A DNA stretch of 64,000 bases from NCBI GenBank assembly GCA_015179125.1, contig WHVA01000348.1, positions 1-64,000 on the forward strand, read 5' to 3'. The DNA is from Gautieria morchelliformis. Its lineage: Eukaryota > Basidiomycota > Agaricomycetes > Gomphales > Gomphaceae. Positions 33,785 through 45,955 of this stretch are shown piece after piece. Positions within the stretch are counted from its first letter, which is position 1. Each line of letters begins with the position of its first letter. Made by a program: the position numbers and the translations under genes. The notes beneath the pieces were generated by a model. The model saw only the letters and a list, made by a program, of their open reading frames with translations. It did no database searches and was not told where the DNA came from.

Positions 33785-36700
33785 ATGGCGTATACTCCTG
33801 CTTCCTCCACCGCAAGTCGCGGCCGTATTCCTACCCCTGGCCGACCCTCTGTTACTGTGGGCTCCGGTATACCTACCCCTGGTCGTTCGCGTGCAGGCTC
33901 AACTGTCAATGCAACAACCAACACGTCAGTGGAAGAGAGCCCAGGCATGTCCCGCGCCCTGTCCGACGCCATTCGTGCAAACGACCCAAGGCAGCACCGA
34001 GCAACTTCGAGACCAAGCGACCAGTCTCTCTCTCCCAATTCCTCTCCATCCTCACAATCTGGTAAACTTCAGCAGGGGCAGTCGGGTCGCAAGTCCGTTG
34101 CTGGACCCGCTAACATTGTGACAGTTCGCGCACCCTCCGCTGCCTCTTCTTCGACGTCCGCTGCCCCACCTAGAGTTCCCCTGCCTAAAACGCCCACGTC
34201 AACACGTACAGGAGGACTGGCGTACACGCCCCGTGCCTCCTCTTCCACAAATACGTTATCCCGCCCTCAGAGCCGCCAATCCGAAGTGCGCGGCAAGGGC
34301 AATGGAAAGGACCGTATATTCGAACCGGGGGATGCTGTACGTATTGAGAGTCTAGGAATGGAGGGTACACTACGGTTTGTGGGTTCCATTGAAGGCAAGC
34401 CAGGTGTATGGGCAGGCGTAGAGCTTGCGCCAGGATTTGCAGGTCGGGGAAAGAACGATGGCACCGTGGATGGGTACGATTCGTTTATCTATCGCAGAGT
34501 CAAAACTTACAAGTATCTACAACTGTATAGCGTATCGTATTTTTCGTGTGCCCCCAAAGGTGGAGTCTTTGTTGCGTCTGCAAAGCTCTCTGCACCTATC
34601 TTTCGCCCTTCTTCCGTCGCATCATCTCATGGTGGAACAGCACCCTCACTACCCTCCGTCAGTGGACGCAGAACACCCGCCGTCAGCGGACGTAGAACAC
34701 CCTCCGTCAGTGGACGTAGGACACCCTCCGTCAGCGGACGGATCACACCGGCAATATCAGCCAGTGGTCGCGTAACCCCTGGACGCCCTTCAGGAGTCGT
34801 CACACCGTATTTTACAACACCTGTTGCAAGACCCCGTGCATCTGTAGCTGCGTCCGGAGCGACACCTGCAGCGAAACCTCGTAAATCGGCCGTGGTAGAG
34901 CCTACTTTTACTGCAGGTTCGCGGGCCAGCCGATACATCGGCATGACTGCCCAGCAGCTCCAAAACGCTAAGAGTGGTGTAGGCGTCGGCACAGAAACTC
35001 CGTCGAGACCTACGCTAGGGAGCGTAACTTCACCATCGCCATTTGTCACGCCAAAGCCTCCAACCGCCGGTCGCACATCTGGCATTGGAATTCCAACGCC
35101 CAGTGGAATCAAAGGACGCCAGTCTGCCGGCGGGTTCGGCCGCGGAGCGGGAACTCCACGGTCTGCGCGTAAGACAGACATGCCGCCTCCTGCATCACCC
35201 GTCTCTCCCTCCAAGCGAATGCTCGCTAGCCCCTCTTCTATGAGACTATCTATGCCTTCTAGCCCGTCTCGACGGTTGATCACGCCGACTAGTCCGTCGC
35301 AACGGCTTACTACGCCTACAGGATCTGAGTTTTCTGTCAGCGTGGGGGATAGGGATGAAAGAGGTGAGCATATGACTGACCTTGAGGCCCGGAACAGGGA
35401 GCTACAAGAGCGTATTGCGGATCTCATGAATGGCAAATCTCTCAATGGTGCAGTCTCCCCTGTACCACCAACATCTAAGAATTCTAGCGATGTACAGCTT
35501 CCGTTGGTGGATAAAACGGCGCTGGAGGCAGAAAGGGCACGTGCGACAGCCGCAGTTGCGCGTGTCTCAGAGCTGGAGACGCAAGTTCGGTTCCACGAGC
35601 GCGCAGTCAAGGAACGCGAGTCTCGGATCGACGCGCTCGAGCGCTCATTCAAGGGAAAAGAGGATGACTTGGACAAGATTCGCGTAGAAGGCGAAGCGCG
35701 TGTCCGAGAACTGACAGGAAAGCTGGAAGACTCCGAGTCACTGGTAGGAAGCTTGAAGGCCGCAGTGGAGGAGGTACGGGCAGGAAAGAAGGAAGAAACT
35801 GAGGCGATTATAGGCGCAAAGGATAAGGAAATTGAACTACTCAGCGCAAAAGTCGTGAGAGCGGTTACGGAATTGGAGGAGGAAAGGAGAGAGCTTGGCT
35901 CGCAGATTGACGAGCTAAGGCAAGCGGGACAGGTGAAGCAGTTATCGCTCTGCACAAGCCTGAAAATTCTGAAGACCTTTGTATCAGGAAACCATTGCTC
36001 TGTATGAGGAGAAACTTAACGAGGCTGACGGGAAGCGCTGGGAAATGGAGGATCTTGTCCATGGTTTGGAAGAGAAGCTGCGTAAGCAGAAACGCTCCAT
36101 CTCTCCGGCCACGATATCGCGCCATGCATCGGAAGCAACACAAATTGACAATGAGATGCTCAAGGAGCAGGTCGTACATTTTGAGCGCAAAGTCAGCCAG
36201 CTGGAGAGCGACCTTGACGGTGCGCGGGAGGCAGCGGAGAGAGAAGAACAGGCGATGCGTGTGCGAATTGCCAAATATAAGGAGAATGATGGCGCGCTAA
36301 GAAAGGAGCTATCAGAAACTCGTGCTGAGGTAGACCATCGGATACGATTGGAAGCAACCGGAAAGGCCCGCTTGGAGGAACTGGAGGAGGCATTGCGAGA
36401 AAACGCAGTTGCATTGGAGAATGCTCGAGCTGAAATTGAGGGTCTCCGGGCTGAGCTGGCGGTGAGAACCGATGCCTTTTCTTTCAATCTTATTTATATT
36501 GACATCTGGTGTACTTAGAATCTGGAGGGTTTGCACGCAGGCGCGGAGGCTGCCAATGGCGCAAAGACTGAGGACGATGCTGCCAGGCGTGGGGCGGAAA
36601 AGGCGCGACTCAATGAGGAGATCAGCCAGCTAAAGGAACTCCTTGAATCTACCCGGACTGCGCGCCGTGAGGCTCTAGAACAGAGCGAGGCTGCGAAACA

Positions 36701-38142
36701 GGAGGCCGATGCCGCGAAACGACAGGTGGACAACTTGCAGACGGCCGTGCACAGTTTAGAGAACGACAAAGCAGAGGTGAGAAACTCGCTCTATCCATCA
36801 ATTTCACGAGCCTTTTATTGAGAGCCGTCGTGCTTCGCAGCTAGAGCGCACCGCTCAAGACAAGAGCGCAAAGCTTACTGTCGAGCGAAAGACAGTAGCC
36901 AGTCTCAAGCAGGATCTCGACGCTCGTATCTCTGAATTAGAGCAACTGCGGAAAGCTGTCAATCGAGACCAACCGCTCAGCCCTGCTATGCATCATGATT
37001 CCGTAGTGTCAATTGGATCTCGTCCTTCGCGGCACGAACACCCTGGGGAGGAGATTACAGGTCTGAAGTGTGTATCTTCTACGTGTCTGTTTTATCAGAG
37101 GTTTTTATTGATTTAATGCAGGCATATCATCCAAGAGCTCAACAAGGAAAACTTGGAGTTCACTTCCCGCATCAAGCTCGTCGAGTCCGACAAGAAATTG
37201 CTACAAGAAGAATGTGACGAGTTGCGCGAAGCCATGAGGATGCTTGAAAGTAGTGTTGATGATGAGCTGAAACAGCTTGACGGGGAGAGTCCTGGTGTAG
37301 GACCTTCTGGGGACGTCCAAAGGGCTTTACGAGAGGCTAAAGCCAAGCATGAGGTACCGTTTTCCCACAGGCTCGTGCAAAGGATATCATTAACCACTGA
37401 TTCTGTATGTGTATGTGTCTCTTTTCTTGGCAGCTGGAACTCGGCCAGCTTCGCCAGAAGTCGCTGGAGGCGGAACAGAAACATGCCCAAACGATTTGCG
37501 ATGTAAGATGCTACCTTCTGAGGCTTACCACCATAATGGTGCCAACCTCTTCTTACTTTAGCTCAATAAGGAGGTTAGCGAGCTGGAGAGTCTCGTGGAG
37601 GCCAAGGTCTGTGTCACCCCCAGATATCGTGTTCTCTCACTCATGAGATGCCTTCTCCTGCCGGACATAGATCTATAGAGAGGTATTTACAGATTGGTAC
37701 ACCTGTGCATGGTAGACTTAACTGCGGACTTTCAGGACGATCTGGAACGGGAACTGGAACGCTACAAGGATAAGCTTGCCCGTGCCAGTCAACGAAAGTT
37801 GTCTAAAACGAGCGGGGAGTCTACCGTTTCACTCGCACCCCCATCCGCCACCGGTGAACTTAGCAATCGCCCAGAACACACACCTGAGGGCGACGTATGC
37901 GAGATATGCGAACAGCCTGGACACGACATCTTCTCCTGCCATCTTCTCAAAGATGATATTCCCAGCGGTGGTGGCTCATCACTCACAGAACATAACTACA
38001 CAGATTCCGAACCGTCGGATTTATGGTGCGAAGACTGCGAATCCCTTGGGTACGTGTTCTCGTGTTGTGTGTTCTACCGCTTCATCTGTGTCTTGACAGG
38101 CATGTCGCGGCCGACTGCCCACATTCTATGGATGTCTTCTAG
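33785..38142 (+). CDS. CLIP-170 homologue (CAP-Gly, coiled coil, zinc knuckles)
   Basis: Microtubule plus-end tracking protein (CLIP-170/Tip1/Bik1 family). Exons: 33785-34473, 34531-35932, 35988-36461, 36519-36776, 36841-37067, 37122-37353, 37434-37502, 37562-37606, 37671-37682, 37736-38049, 38100-38142; 1254 residues. The CAP-Gly domain runs from about residue 180 (GDAVRIESLGMEGTLRFVG) through G222-KND-G226 and, after an intron, YFSCAPKGGVFV. A basic Ser/Thr-Pro region follows, then a long coiled coil. Two zinc knuckles end the protein: CEICEQPGHDIFSC and CEDCESLG|HVAADC, the second split by an intron. The last residues are DVF, similar in character to the acidic-aromatic tail of CLIP-170. 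One exon is only 12 nt (IYRE). Confidence 0.9.
34651..34746 (+). repeat. 24 bp coding tandem repeat in CLIP-170
   Basis: Four units of 24 bp encode the octapeptide SGRRTPSV and variants (SGRRTPAV, SGRITPAI). Ser/Thr-Pro and Arg content is like SxIP-region linkers that bind EB proteins or microtubules and are regulated by proline-directed kinases; this role is inference. Confidence 0.85.
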
Positions 38143-38227
38143 ACAAATTGCTACTACTACTAAACTTCGCATTCGTTACTCCCTCCCATCGCTCGTTTGT
38201 TTTCATACAGTATCTGTTCTTGTTTGT

Positions 38228-38826
38228 ATGGATTATGGTCCTTCGGAGTTAGAATTTAATAAAAATTCTCGTGCGCACGGATCAGCCTCGCCAACTATAA
38301 AGCTTTCATACAACGAGTTCGCAACATGCGCCTGGCCTCCGATTCCTCTCGCGCTTCCGCAGCAAGATTTCTATAGGTGAGTACGCGTTTCATCTTTAAA
38401 ATGTGATGAGCCTTGTATGCCGCCCCAGTCGTAGTCGAGGACTTTGACGAGAGGCATCCGCACAAGCCAAACTCATTTTCGTGCATCTCTGAATTTTCAT
38501 TTTCATTCTCCTATTCCCAATGTCAGTAAGACTGACCCAGATCCTCAGATGAAGGGATCTACTACAACATGGACGGACATCACGACGACGATGTGAGTGT
38601 TGTTGATGCTACGAGCTTCCTTGATGAGACACATTTCCACCTTCTCTGGAGCCTCCGGGTGATGGAGAGACGTTACACATAATTCTAAGAACAGCCAGCT
38701 GATCATTCGTGTCATGGCCTCTCGCTTGCGCTTGTTTTGCTCACACTCTAACACAGGAACTTGGTTCTTCTGGTTGTGGTGCCTATCTCTCTGAAGATGG
38801 TGGATATTGGTGGACAAGTGGGGTGA
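38228..38826 (+). CDS. Small protein of unknown function (tentative)
   Basis: Five exons with matching phases, 38228-38247, 38303-38376, 38429-38480, 38527-38592 and 38757-38826, would give a 93-residue protein. It has an Arg-rich part (LRFLSRFRSK), then VVVEDFDERHPHKPNS, and a hydrophobic C-terminus (MNLVLLVVVPISLKMV). No family was recognised. The first exon, whose donor is GTTAGA, is the weakest part. The 164 bp last intron is long for this window. Its location just after the CLIP-170 stop means it could also be 3'-UTR with chance splice signals. Confidence 0.3.
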
Positions 38827-39186
38827 GTGGTCTCTTTTTACTTGTGCTGTCAGCGTCAGGCGTGGTACTGGTTGGCAGATACATGTGTTATTTGGACAAT
38901 ATCCTGTTAACTGACAACCTGTCCAACTGGATTGAGTTGGAACAAATCGGTCAGAATGTCGAGCGAGTTTTTGTCACGTCGTGCTCTGACCGACTTTTCA
39001 AAAGCTGACGTCATCGTGGTCATGACGTTGCAACGTTTAAGTGACCGTCTTGCTTGTACTCAATTGTCAACGTCTTAGCTACATAAAGCGTAAAGGGTAC
39101 TTATGTAAAAACTTCTCAATCGAGCTTCTACCGGTTACCGTCCCATCGGTTTATGTTGTTATCAAAAGCACCTGCTCAGCTCTAGC
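38827..39186. other. Spacer before the NAD(P)-binding gene
   Basis: No supported gene. Includes the promoter of the next gene. Confidence 0.4.
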
Positions 39187-40534
39187 ATGTCACCGTCAAA
39201 CCTCTTTATACTCGGAGCTACAGGATACATTGGAGGTTAGTAGCTCTGTCTTGTGGTGTATAGTTTTCTTTCGCGCTCAGTCGGTTGAACGAACAGGATC
39301 TGTTTTAACCGGCATTCTAGCAGCTCATCCTCAATTCTCGGTAACGGCTTTAGTCCGCAACCAGAAAGACATCGAGGCCGTTCGAGCTATCGGTGTAGCG
39401 CGTGTGGTCAATGGCTCACATGAAGACCTTGATACGATCCAAAGTCTCGCGGCTCAGGCCGACATCGTTGTGAACGCTGCTGATGCGGATGATATGCCCC
39501 TCACCAACGCTATCCTAGCAGGACTTAAAGCTCGATCCAAGTCCGTAAGCTTTAAGCCCATCCTCATACATACTAGCGGAAGTGGTGTCATAAGTGACCA
39601 AGCTGAAGGAGAGTTCGTTCCTAGTGGGCAAAAGATTTGGAATGTGAGGTTCATCGTATTCCACAACTTTCATATTAATGAAACCCACTCGGCTGTCACA
39701 AGGACAACTCGGAGGAAGATATTCGCTGCATCCCTCCCGAAAAACCACACCGCCTAATTGATCTAGAGTATGTCGACTTCTAGAATCTAGTGGAACCACA
39801 CCTAATCGGGTCCTAGAATATTTCGCGCAGATCAACATAACCATTGCTCTGGGTATATTATTGCTCCAAGTACCATTTACGGTACTGGATCGGGGCCCGT
39901 CAATAAAATCTCCCAGGTGTGAGCTCACCAATGGCAAGGATGAACAGTAGAAGCTTCTGACAGACCTACTTTTGCACCAGCAAGTTCCTATGGCTATCCG
40001 AACGGCAGTCAAACGTAAAGAGGCGGTCTACGTCGGGAAAGGAACCAATAGATGGATGAATGCAAGTCCATCCTTGAACGGAAGTGCACGGAGTGACTTA
40101 CTAAAGCCTCATTAATCATAGGTCCACATAAAGGACCTTGTCGACCTCTATCTTCTGGTCCTTTCTCTCGCTCTGTCTGGGACGGACATGTCTGGTTCCT
40201 ATGCCAAATTTTACTTTGGCAGCGTACACGAGCATGTGTGGGGCGATATTATGCGTCAAATAGGCCAGATACTGTATGACATGCGGGTTATCCGTAGTCC
40301 TCAAGCGGTGAGTGTGTCTCTCAAAATGGAACCGAGTCTATCGTGAGTCGTCCTACTCGTGGTCTGGTGCATCTCTGATGTGACAGGCGGGCTTGTATTC
40401 TTAGGAGCACAGCAAACAATTCAAGAAGTGCCTCTGACCGTGGCTTTGCTCTTGGATGGAGACCAAAGTCAAACTCCATAGAAGAAACATTGGAGGAAGA
40501 TGTGACTGAAACGCTTGCGAAGTTACAAAAATAG
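39187..40534 (+). CDS. NAD(P)-binding protein, NmrA-like/extended SDR
   Basis: Exons: 39187-39235, 39297-39643, 39703-39767, 39817-39916, 39981-40061, 40122-40342, 40405-40534; 330 residues. The Rossmann nucleotide-binding motif is LGATGYIGG near the N-terminus. IVVNAADADD and ILIHTSGSGV mark later strands, and YIIAPSTIYGTGSGPVN is the substrate-side loop common in this family. AVYVGKGTNRWMNVHIKDLVDLY follows, as in many fungal dehydrogenase-like proteins. The enzyme's substrate is not known. The intron at 40062-40121 needs the donor GCAAGT; with it AAT|GTC continues the conserved WMN-VHI segment. Junction phases are all consistent. Confidence 0.85.
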
Positions 40535-41939
40535 GTTGGTACTACACCATATTACACCTACTTTCGAATGAAAAAGATGGTGGCAAGGTACCTTGGTTGA
40601 GGTTGGCTGGATGGTCGTGCTTTGTTTTGCCAATCGTTGCGTCTCGACTCCGGCCATAAACCAGCTTGAACAGGTGTATCGCTTATACTGTTGTAACAAT
40701 ATAGGTTTCAAATACAAATTGTTTGAATATAATGTCTGCAATCCTGCGCAATGACCAAGTTGTGCTCGATTCATGCGTCCCGGCGATGGCGCTGAAGAAG
40801 CCTTCAAGTTCTCTATCAATACACCAGTGGTGACTGCAGGTTGACCGATATCCTAGTCTGGATCTGATCCTGACCTATGTAGACGGGGGCGGGAGCAGCG
40901 TATGTGAGAATCGTAAGCGTCCGGTAACAAATAATCTAGTTCACACGAGTGCTGATACACGATGCATTTTGAATGCGTTGTATGTTGCTATTGCTTCTCC
41001 GGGACTTGCAACTGGGTGCAACCACACTATGCAGGCGTACAGGACTCAGCGACGGTGCATACTGCGCATCGTAAGTCAGGCCACGTGCACTGCAGTGCAT
41101 CTTATTTGAATCGTACAGATGCACCGTACATCATGTCCCTGTGAGGAGGCGGCCCCCTACGCGCCGGTCCATAGTTGGGGACAAGGGAACGCTGCGTGCA
41201 TCATATATATATAAGGACGTACGCGCTGAAGGGACGTGTCCAATGAACGTGCCACCTGCTGTGTGGCTGCTTGATCTTGTTCCAGATTGTTTCGAGAAGA
41301 CCCACGGCTTATTTGCGTAGCAAAACGCCACGACACACTTTGTTGAACATGAAAGGGATGTGAGGTGTTGTGAGTGAGGGCCGTTCCTCCCGCTTTACGT
41401 GACGACTTCTTCAAGACATTATTACTATGTTATATCCTGGGCGCGAACGTGATGTGGATTATGTCCGCTTGTAGTACACCAGATCAAACATACGCTCGTA
41501 TAATTAGATCATTGCCCGTCCGTACCAAGTACATAACCTTCGGTGGGTCCTCAAGTTGAACTTGAAGAGCTCGGTTGAAGTAGGCCGATAGCATCGAGGT
41601 TGTACTGAACATTCTTCCTATATCGTGTTGCAAGCTGTGCAGTCTGATCTACTTCCTCATTCGCATCACTGATTTGCTGGGCATCCTTATACATGAGTGA
41701 ACCCCAACTTGCGGTGGATCACATACTTTGACACATTTGTTCAATTCTGCTATCAACTCATTACATTTTTCCTAGACACCCAGGCATGTCAGCCTTGGTG
41801 AGGGAAGCCATGGAAAAGACCATACCACATTTTTTATGATTCTCTCAAGCAGGATGGCCTGCTTTTCTGCATGGGGGTTCTCCATCCAAATTGTGGACAC
41901 AGGTGTACGCGTCCGACGGTCGCTTACCAACATCCTGAA
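40535..41939. other. Gene-poor spacer before MIOS
   Basis: About 1.4 kb without a supportable gene on either strand. A TATATATATAA run is near 41202. A minus-strand frame overlaps the MIOS start (41772-42149) and is taken as a shadow. Confidence 0.45.
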
Positions 41940-44900
41940 ATGGTGCAACCAGGGAGGAAACTTCTTTGGCACCCAACCCGTCAGAATCGCTTTGTAGTTG
42001 GAGGAGGAGAGCCAATTGGTCATATCAAGGTGTATGATTGGGACGGGAGATCTGATATTACAGAAGTTACAACGCTTGGCGATCTTCAACAATTGAAAGT
42101 ATGGGCAATGGGTGTCTGATACAGATGTGATGGCCTCTGACACGATCATACAGTGCTTTGCGTTATCCCCCCATCCTCTGCAAGATGACCTAGTCGCTGT
42201 GGGCAGTGGCCTCGGAAACGTTGATTTGTTGCACTTCTCGACTCCTCATCCACCGAATACCATTCGTGGCCCGTCAACTGTTCCTCTCCCGGCTCGAGCG
42301 TTACGCCCATGCAATGCTCTGGCTTTTTCTCATTTTGACCCCAACTACTTAGCCGTTGGCTTCGATAAGGCTCGCAATGAGGCGAGCTTGGTTATATGGG
42401 ATATTGAAACGTCATCGTTGAGTCTATCTAAGCCTCCAGCTCGAGACCAAGGCACCTTTAATCGACCAGAACCATTGCTTCCCCGTTCCACAAATAGCGA
42501 CAGAAATATTATACAGCAATGGGCGATAGATGCCGTTACAGCTATAGCATTTCTTCCTCAGACGACCAGTCTCCTCGTGGCTGGGGTAAGTCAAAGGTGG
42601 CTTAAATTATTCGATTTACGGGTTGGTTATTCATCTACCAACCCACTGTCTACGGCGGCCAAATCTGTTCACGGAATATCGGTGGATCCATTCGACCCCA
42701 ATCGCATCGGAAGTTTTGGAGATGATGGCGTAGCCCGGGTCTGGGACTGCAGGCGGTTTTCCTCACCTCTTTTGACATTTACAGAGCGAGACGCCGTCGC
42801 CGACGGAGGCAATCCCCGCGGCTCTAATGCCATAAGCAGCCTTGAATTTTCCAGCAATCGTAGGGGCATGCTGGCTACTCTGGAAAAGGACGCAATGGTT
42901 GTTCGTTTCTGGGATACAGTCAATGCCACATTCCCGGAAGAACGGGATACGCCAAGCAACCAGCCTGAGTCTGCGCAGGAAGAAATACATGCCAGCAAAA
43001 TATCAAAATTAGCGCGATTGCCATGGTCATCACCAGCGGTCGAGTCTTCGTCACCAGTTAGCAATGACCATACAACCCGAGGGGAGCAAGTTATACTTCG
43101 TAATACTCGTACCTGTAAGTTTCAGCAGCGAGATAGGTTTTTCTTGGTAGCTGAGTGCCTCACTTAGCTGCGCGGTTCTTGCGTCCTCTGTCGTCATTCG
43201 TTTACATGCCTGGAAACCCTTCTCGAGTAAACGAGTATAGTGTGGCTGTTGTTACGAAGGATGGCGACCTGGACATGCAAACTATGTGTGATCCGCCTCA
43301 GCCACGGTGGAGCTCCCGCGGGGAGCTTTCAATTGCCTCCGGCCAGTCTTACCAGGTCTATCAACCTTTCAGAGACGAGCCTGTAGCCGAACCGTGGACA
43401 CTGGTGCCACATGCGCCACGCTCACAGATGACCTCGCCATACGGATCTGTCCGTGTACGTAAAGAAGGGTCTAAGGAGCCTGTAAATTCCCGCGATGTGT
43501 CGGGCGGAATGCTGCTAAATGTTCATTCCCCACGCACATACAGTCCTGCCTCGATGAAGTATTTTACTCTTGATAAGTCTCCTGCACCTGATGCAACGCC
43601 GCGACCTGGTCAGTTTCTACTCCGTCCAGAGAATGAGCCTTCGGAGAAACGGGGAAGGCCCTCTCAAAAGGAGGAACAAAAGACATTCTCCCGTTCATTG
43701 TCCAGAGGCAAACTATCTTCTGACGAACGCTCGAGTCGACGAGTGATTACTGACGACATCTCTATGGTAATTAGAAGGCGAGTTCTCAAAGGCTATGGCT
43801 TGGAAAACGTCTGTCTTCGTTTTTCTCCTGGGCACCTACCGACAGTCATTTTTCTCAGGTGGTGCATAATGCCGAGGTCGCACGATCTGACAATGTCAAC
43901 GCAGACATTTTATATGAATTATGGACGTGGATTGAAAGTAAGATATCGCATCATCTCATTGTAAATTTACACAACTTGCTCCAGGATCTAGAAACCTTCT
44001 ATCTCAAGGTGCCTCGCGGATACATGGTTTTGAGTTTGCAAACCAGGGTGTCCTTGGTATATGGGAAGGCCTTCAGCCAGTAGCCCGTACTCCTTCCCTA
44101 GAACGAAATCAAAATGTTGAACCTCCGCAAGTTCACGAGGGCAATACGCTCCTCTCCCTTCCAGATGAAGACGCGGACGGTTATCGAACGCCAAACCGAC
44201 GGCGTAGACGGCGCTCGTTGCGTCGCAGTCATTCGCCGTTAGATCAACTACACGGCGACTTTTCAGCCGCAGTTCATGCGTTGAACATCCGTCGGGGGTA
44301 CGATCGCGCCTCCGTCGCGAAAATATCTGTATCAACATCGAGACTGGCACAGCGCAGGTTTTGCCTGTCACTATGCGGCTGGAATCAAGGAGACGATGAA
44401 CTACTCAGAGCTGTTGCAAGGTGTGTTCACGCATTCGCTTTAGTTGTAACATTCTATTCACATGATTCCTTCTCAGATGGGAGAAAGAGGGACAGCTCAC
44501 TCGGGCTGCTTGCTGGCTGTTGTTTACTGACCAGCATGAGAAAGCCATAGAGTGCTTGATGCGAAGCGATGGTGAGTACCTCTTACAGTTTCCTAACTCA
44601 CCTAACCCCGCATTTCAGATGAGCGACTACGCATTATGTCCGGCACTATTGCAGCGCTGATTCCACAAAGGGGTACCTCAACTAGATTGAGGGAACATTA
44701 CAATCGGCTGATTGTGCGCATTGAGGTATGCGATCAAGTTACTGGATGCTGACAGAAGTCTAAGCGCTGTCTAGGATCCATACATCCGTGTAATACTCAC
44801 ACACATTGCGTTGGAGGATTGGTCAGAAATCCTACAAGAAGAATCTCTTCCATTGCGGGAACGCCTTGCAATCGCTTTCCGCTTCCTAGATGATCGAGCG

Positions 44901-45702
44901 TTGTCATCATATCTTCGTTACTTAACTGACAGATTTCGGGTACATGGAGACATAGAGGGTATTATTGTCACTGGACTTACCCCACTTGGACTGGATGTAC
45001 TGCAGGGATATGTGGACAGCACAGGAGATGTTCAATCAGCGTCGATCCTGGCAGCCTTTGTCTGCCCTGGAACATTCAAGGATGCACGTGCTGAACGATG
45101 GCTTGAAGCATACCGCTCATTACTTGACAGTTGGAAACTGTTTCACCATCGTTGCCAGCTTGATATTTCCCGAGGAAAAATCATCAAGGAAGCTATGACT
45201 AAGGAGGACGTACTCCCATTCGATTGGGTAGCTCCTCAGCTGGCTATCAAATGCGGATTTTGCAGTAAGGCTATCAATGCTCGCGCCCCAATGGCAGGGC
45301 CCGGAGGCAGAACGCGGGTATGGTGGATACACTAATGATCACCTTAGTGACTGATCTTGCAAGGACAGGTGAATTGCTGTCAAGCGTGCGGAAGGTCATT
45401 GCCCCGATGTTCCCTATGTCTTAGTACCCTCGGCCTCGCTTTTGATTCGGCGCGTGACAAGGAGCTTGCTGAAGGCCCAGAGTCGAAAGGTAGAGTCCTG
45501 TGCATGTTTCATAAATCTATTTCTGACCATGGCTGTTATGTCAGACACAATTGACGACGCAATCGTGTTTTGTCAAACATGCAAGCATGGAGGACATGTT
45601 TCGCACGTCCTTGAATGGTTTTATGGGACCCATGGTTCAGAAGGGCAAGCCCATGACGAATGCCCAGTTGCTGGGTGCGACTGTCGATGTGCACTGGAGT
45701 GA
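41940..45702 (+). CDS. MIOS/Sea4, GATOR2 (SEACAT) subunit
   Basis: Positive regulator of TORC1 at the vacuole, by family. Exons: 41940-42098, 42154-43114, 43168-43808, 43859-43937, 43985-44420, 44477-44571, 44619-44725, 44775-45317, 45369-45489, 45545-45702; 1099 residues. N-terminal WD40 propeller: KLLWHPTRQNRFVVGGG, then LVIWDIETSS, WLKLFDLR and ARVWDCRR. An alpha-solenoid follows. The C-terminal zinc region has CGFCSK, CCQACGRSLPRCSLCL, VFCQTCKHGGHVSH and CPVAGCDCRCA, the RING-like end of the family. ATG 41940 was preferred to 41871 because the propeller starts four residues later and relatives start just before it. All phases are consistent. Confidence 0.85.
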
Positions 45703-45955
45703 CAATGATGTAGCACACGGCTTCACATCCAGTCATAGTGAGTTAGGTCCTGTCATTCCATAACGTAATGTCTGATATTGCAAAGCGCATTGAACCAGAA
45801 AACAACACAAAAAACCCTCCACGCCAGTCCTGACGTTGCCATACACATCTATGAAGAGCTTGTTGTCGCTTGGAAACTCAATTCACTATTATATGGCTAG
45901 ATGATCTGTTCCAACGTGCTTTCACCAATGGGCCTGGGAGGTGTCGGTGTGATGC

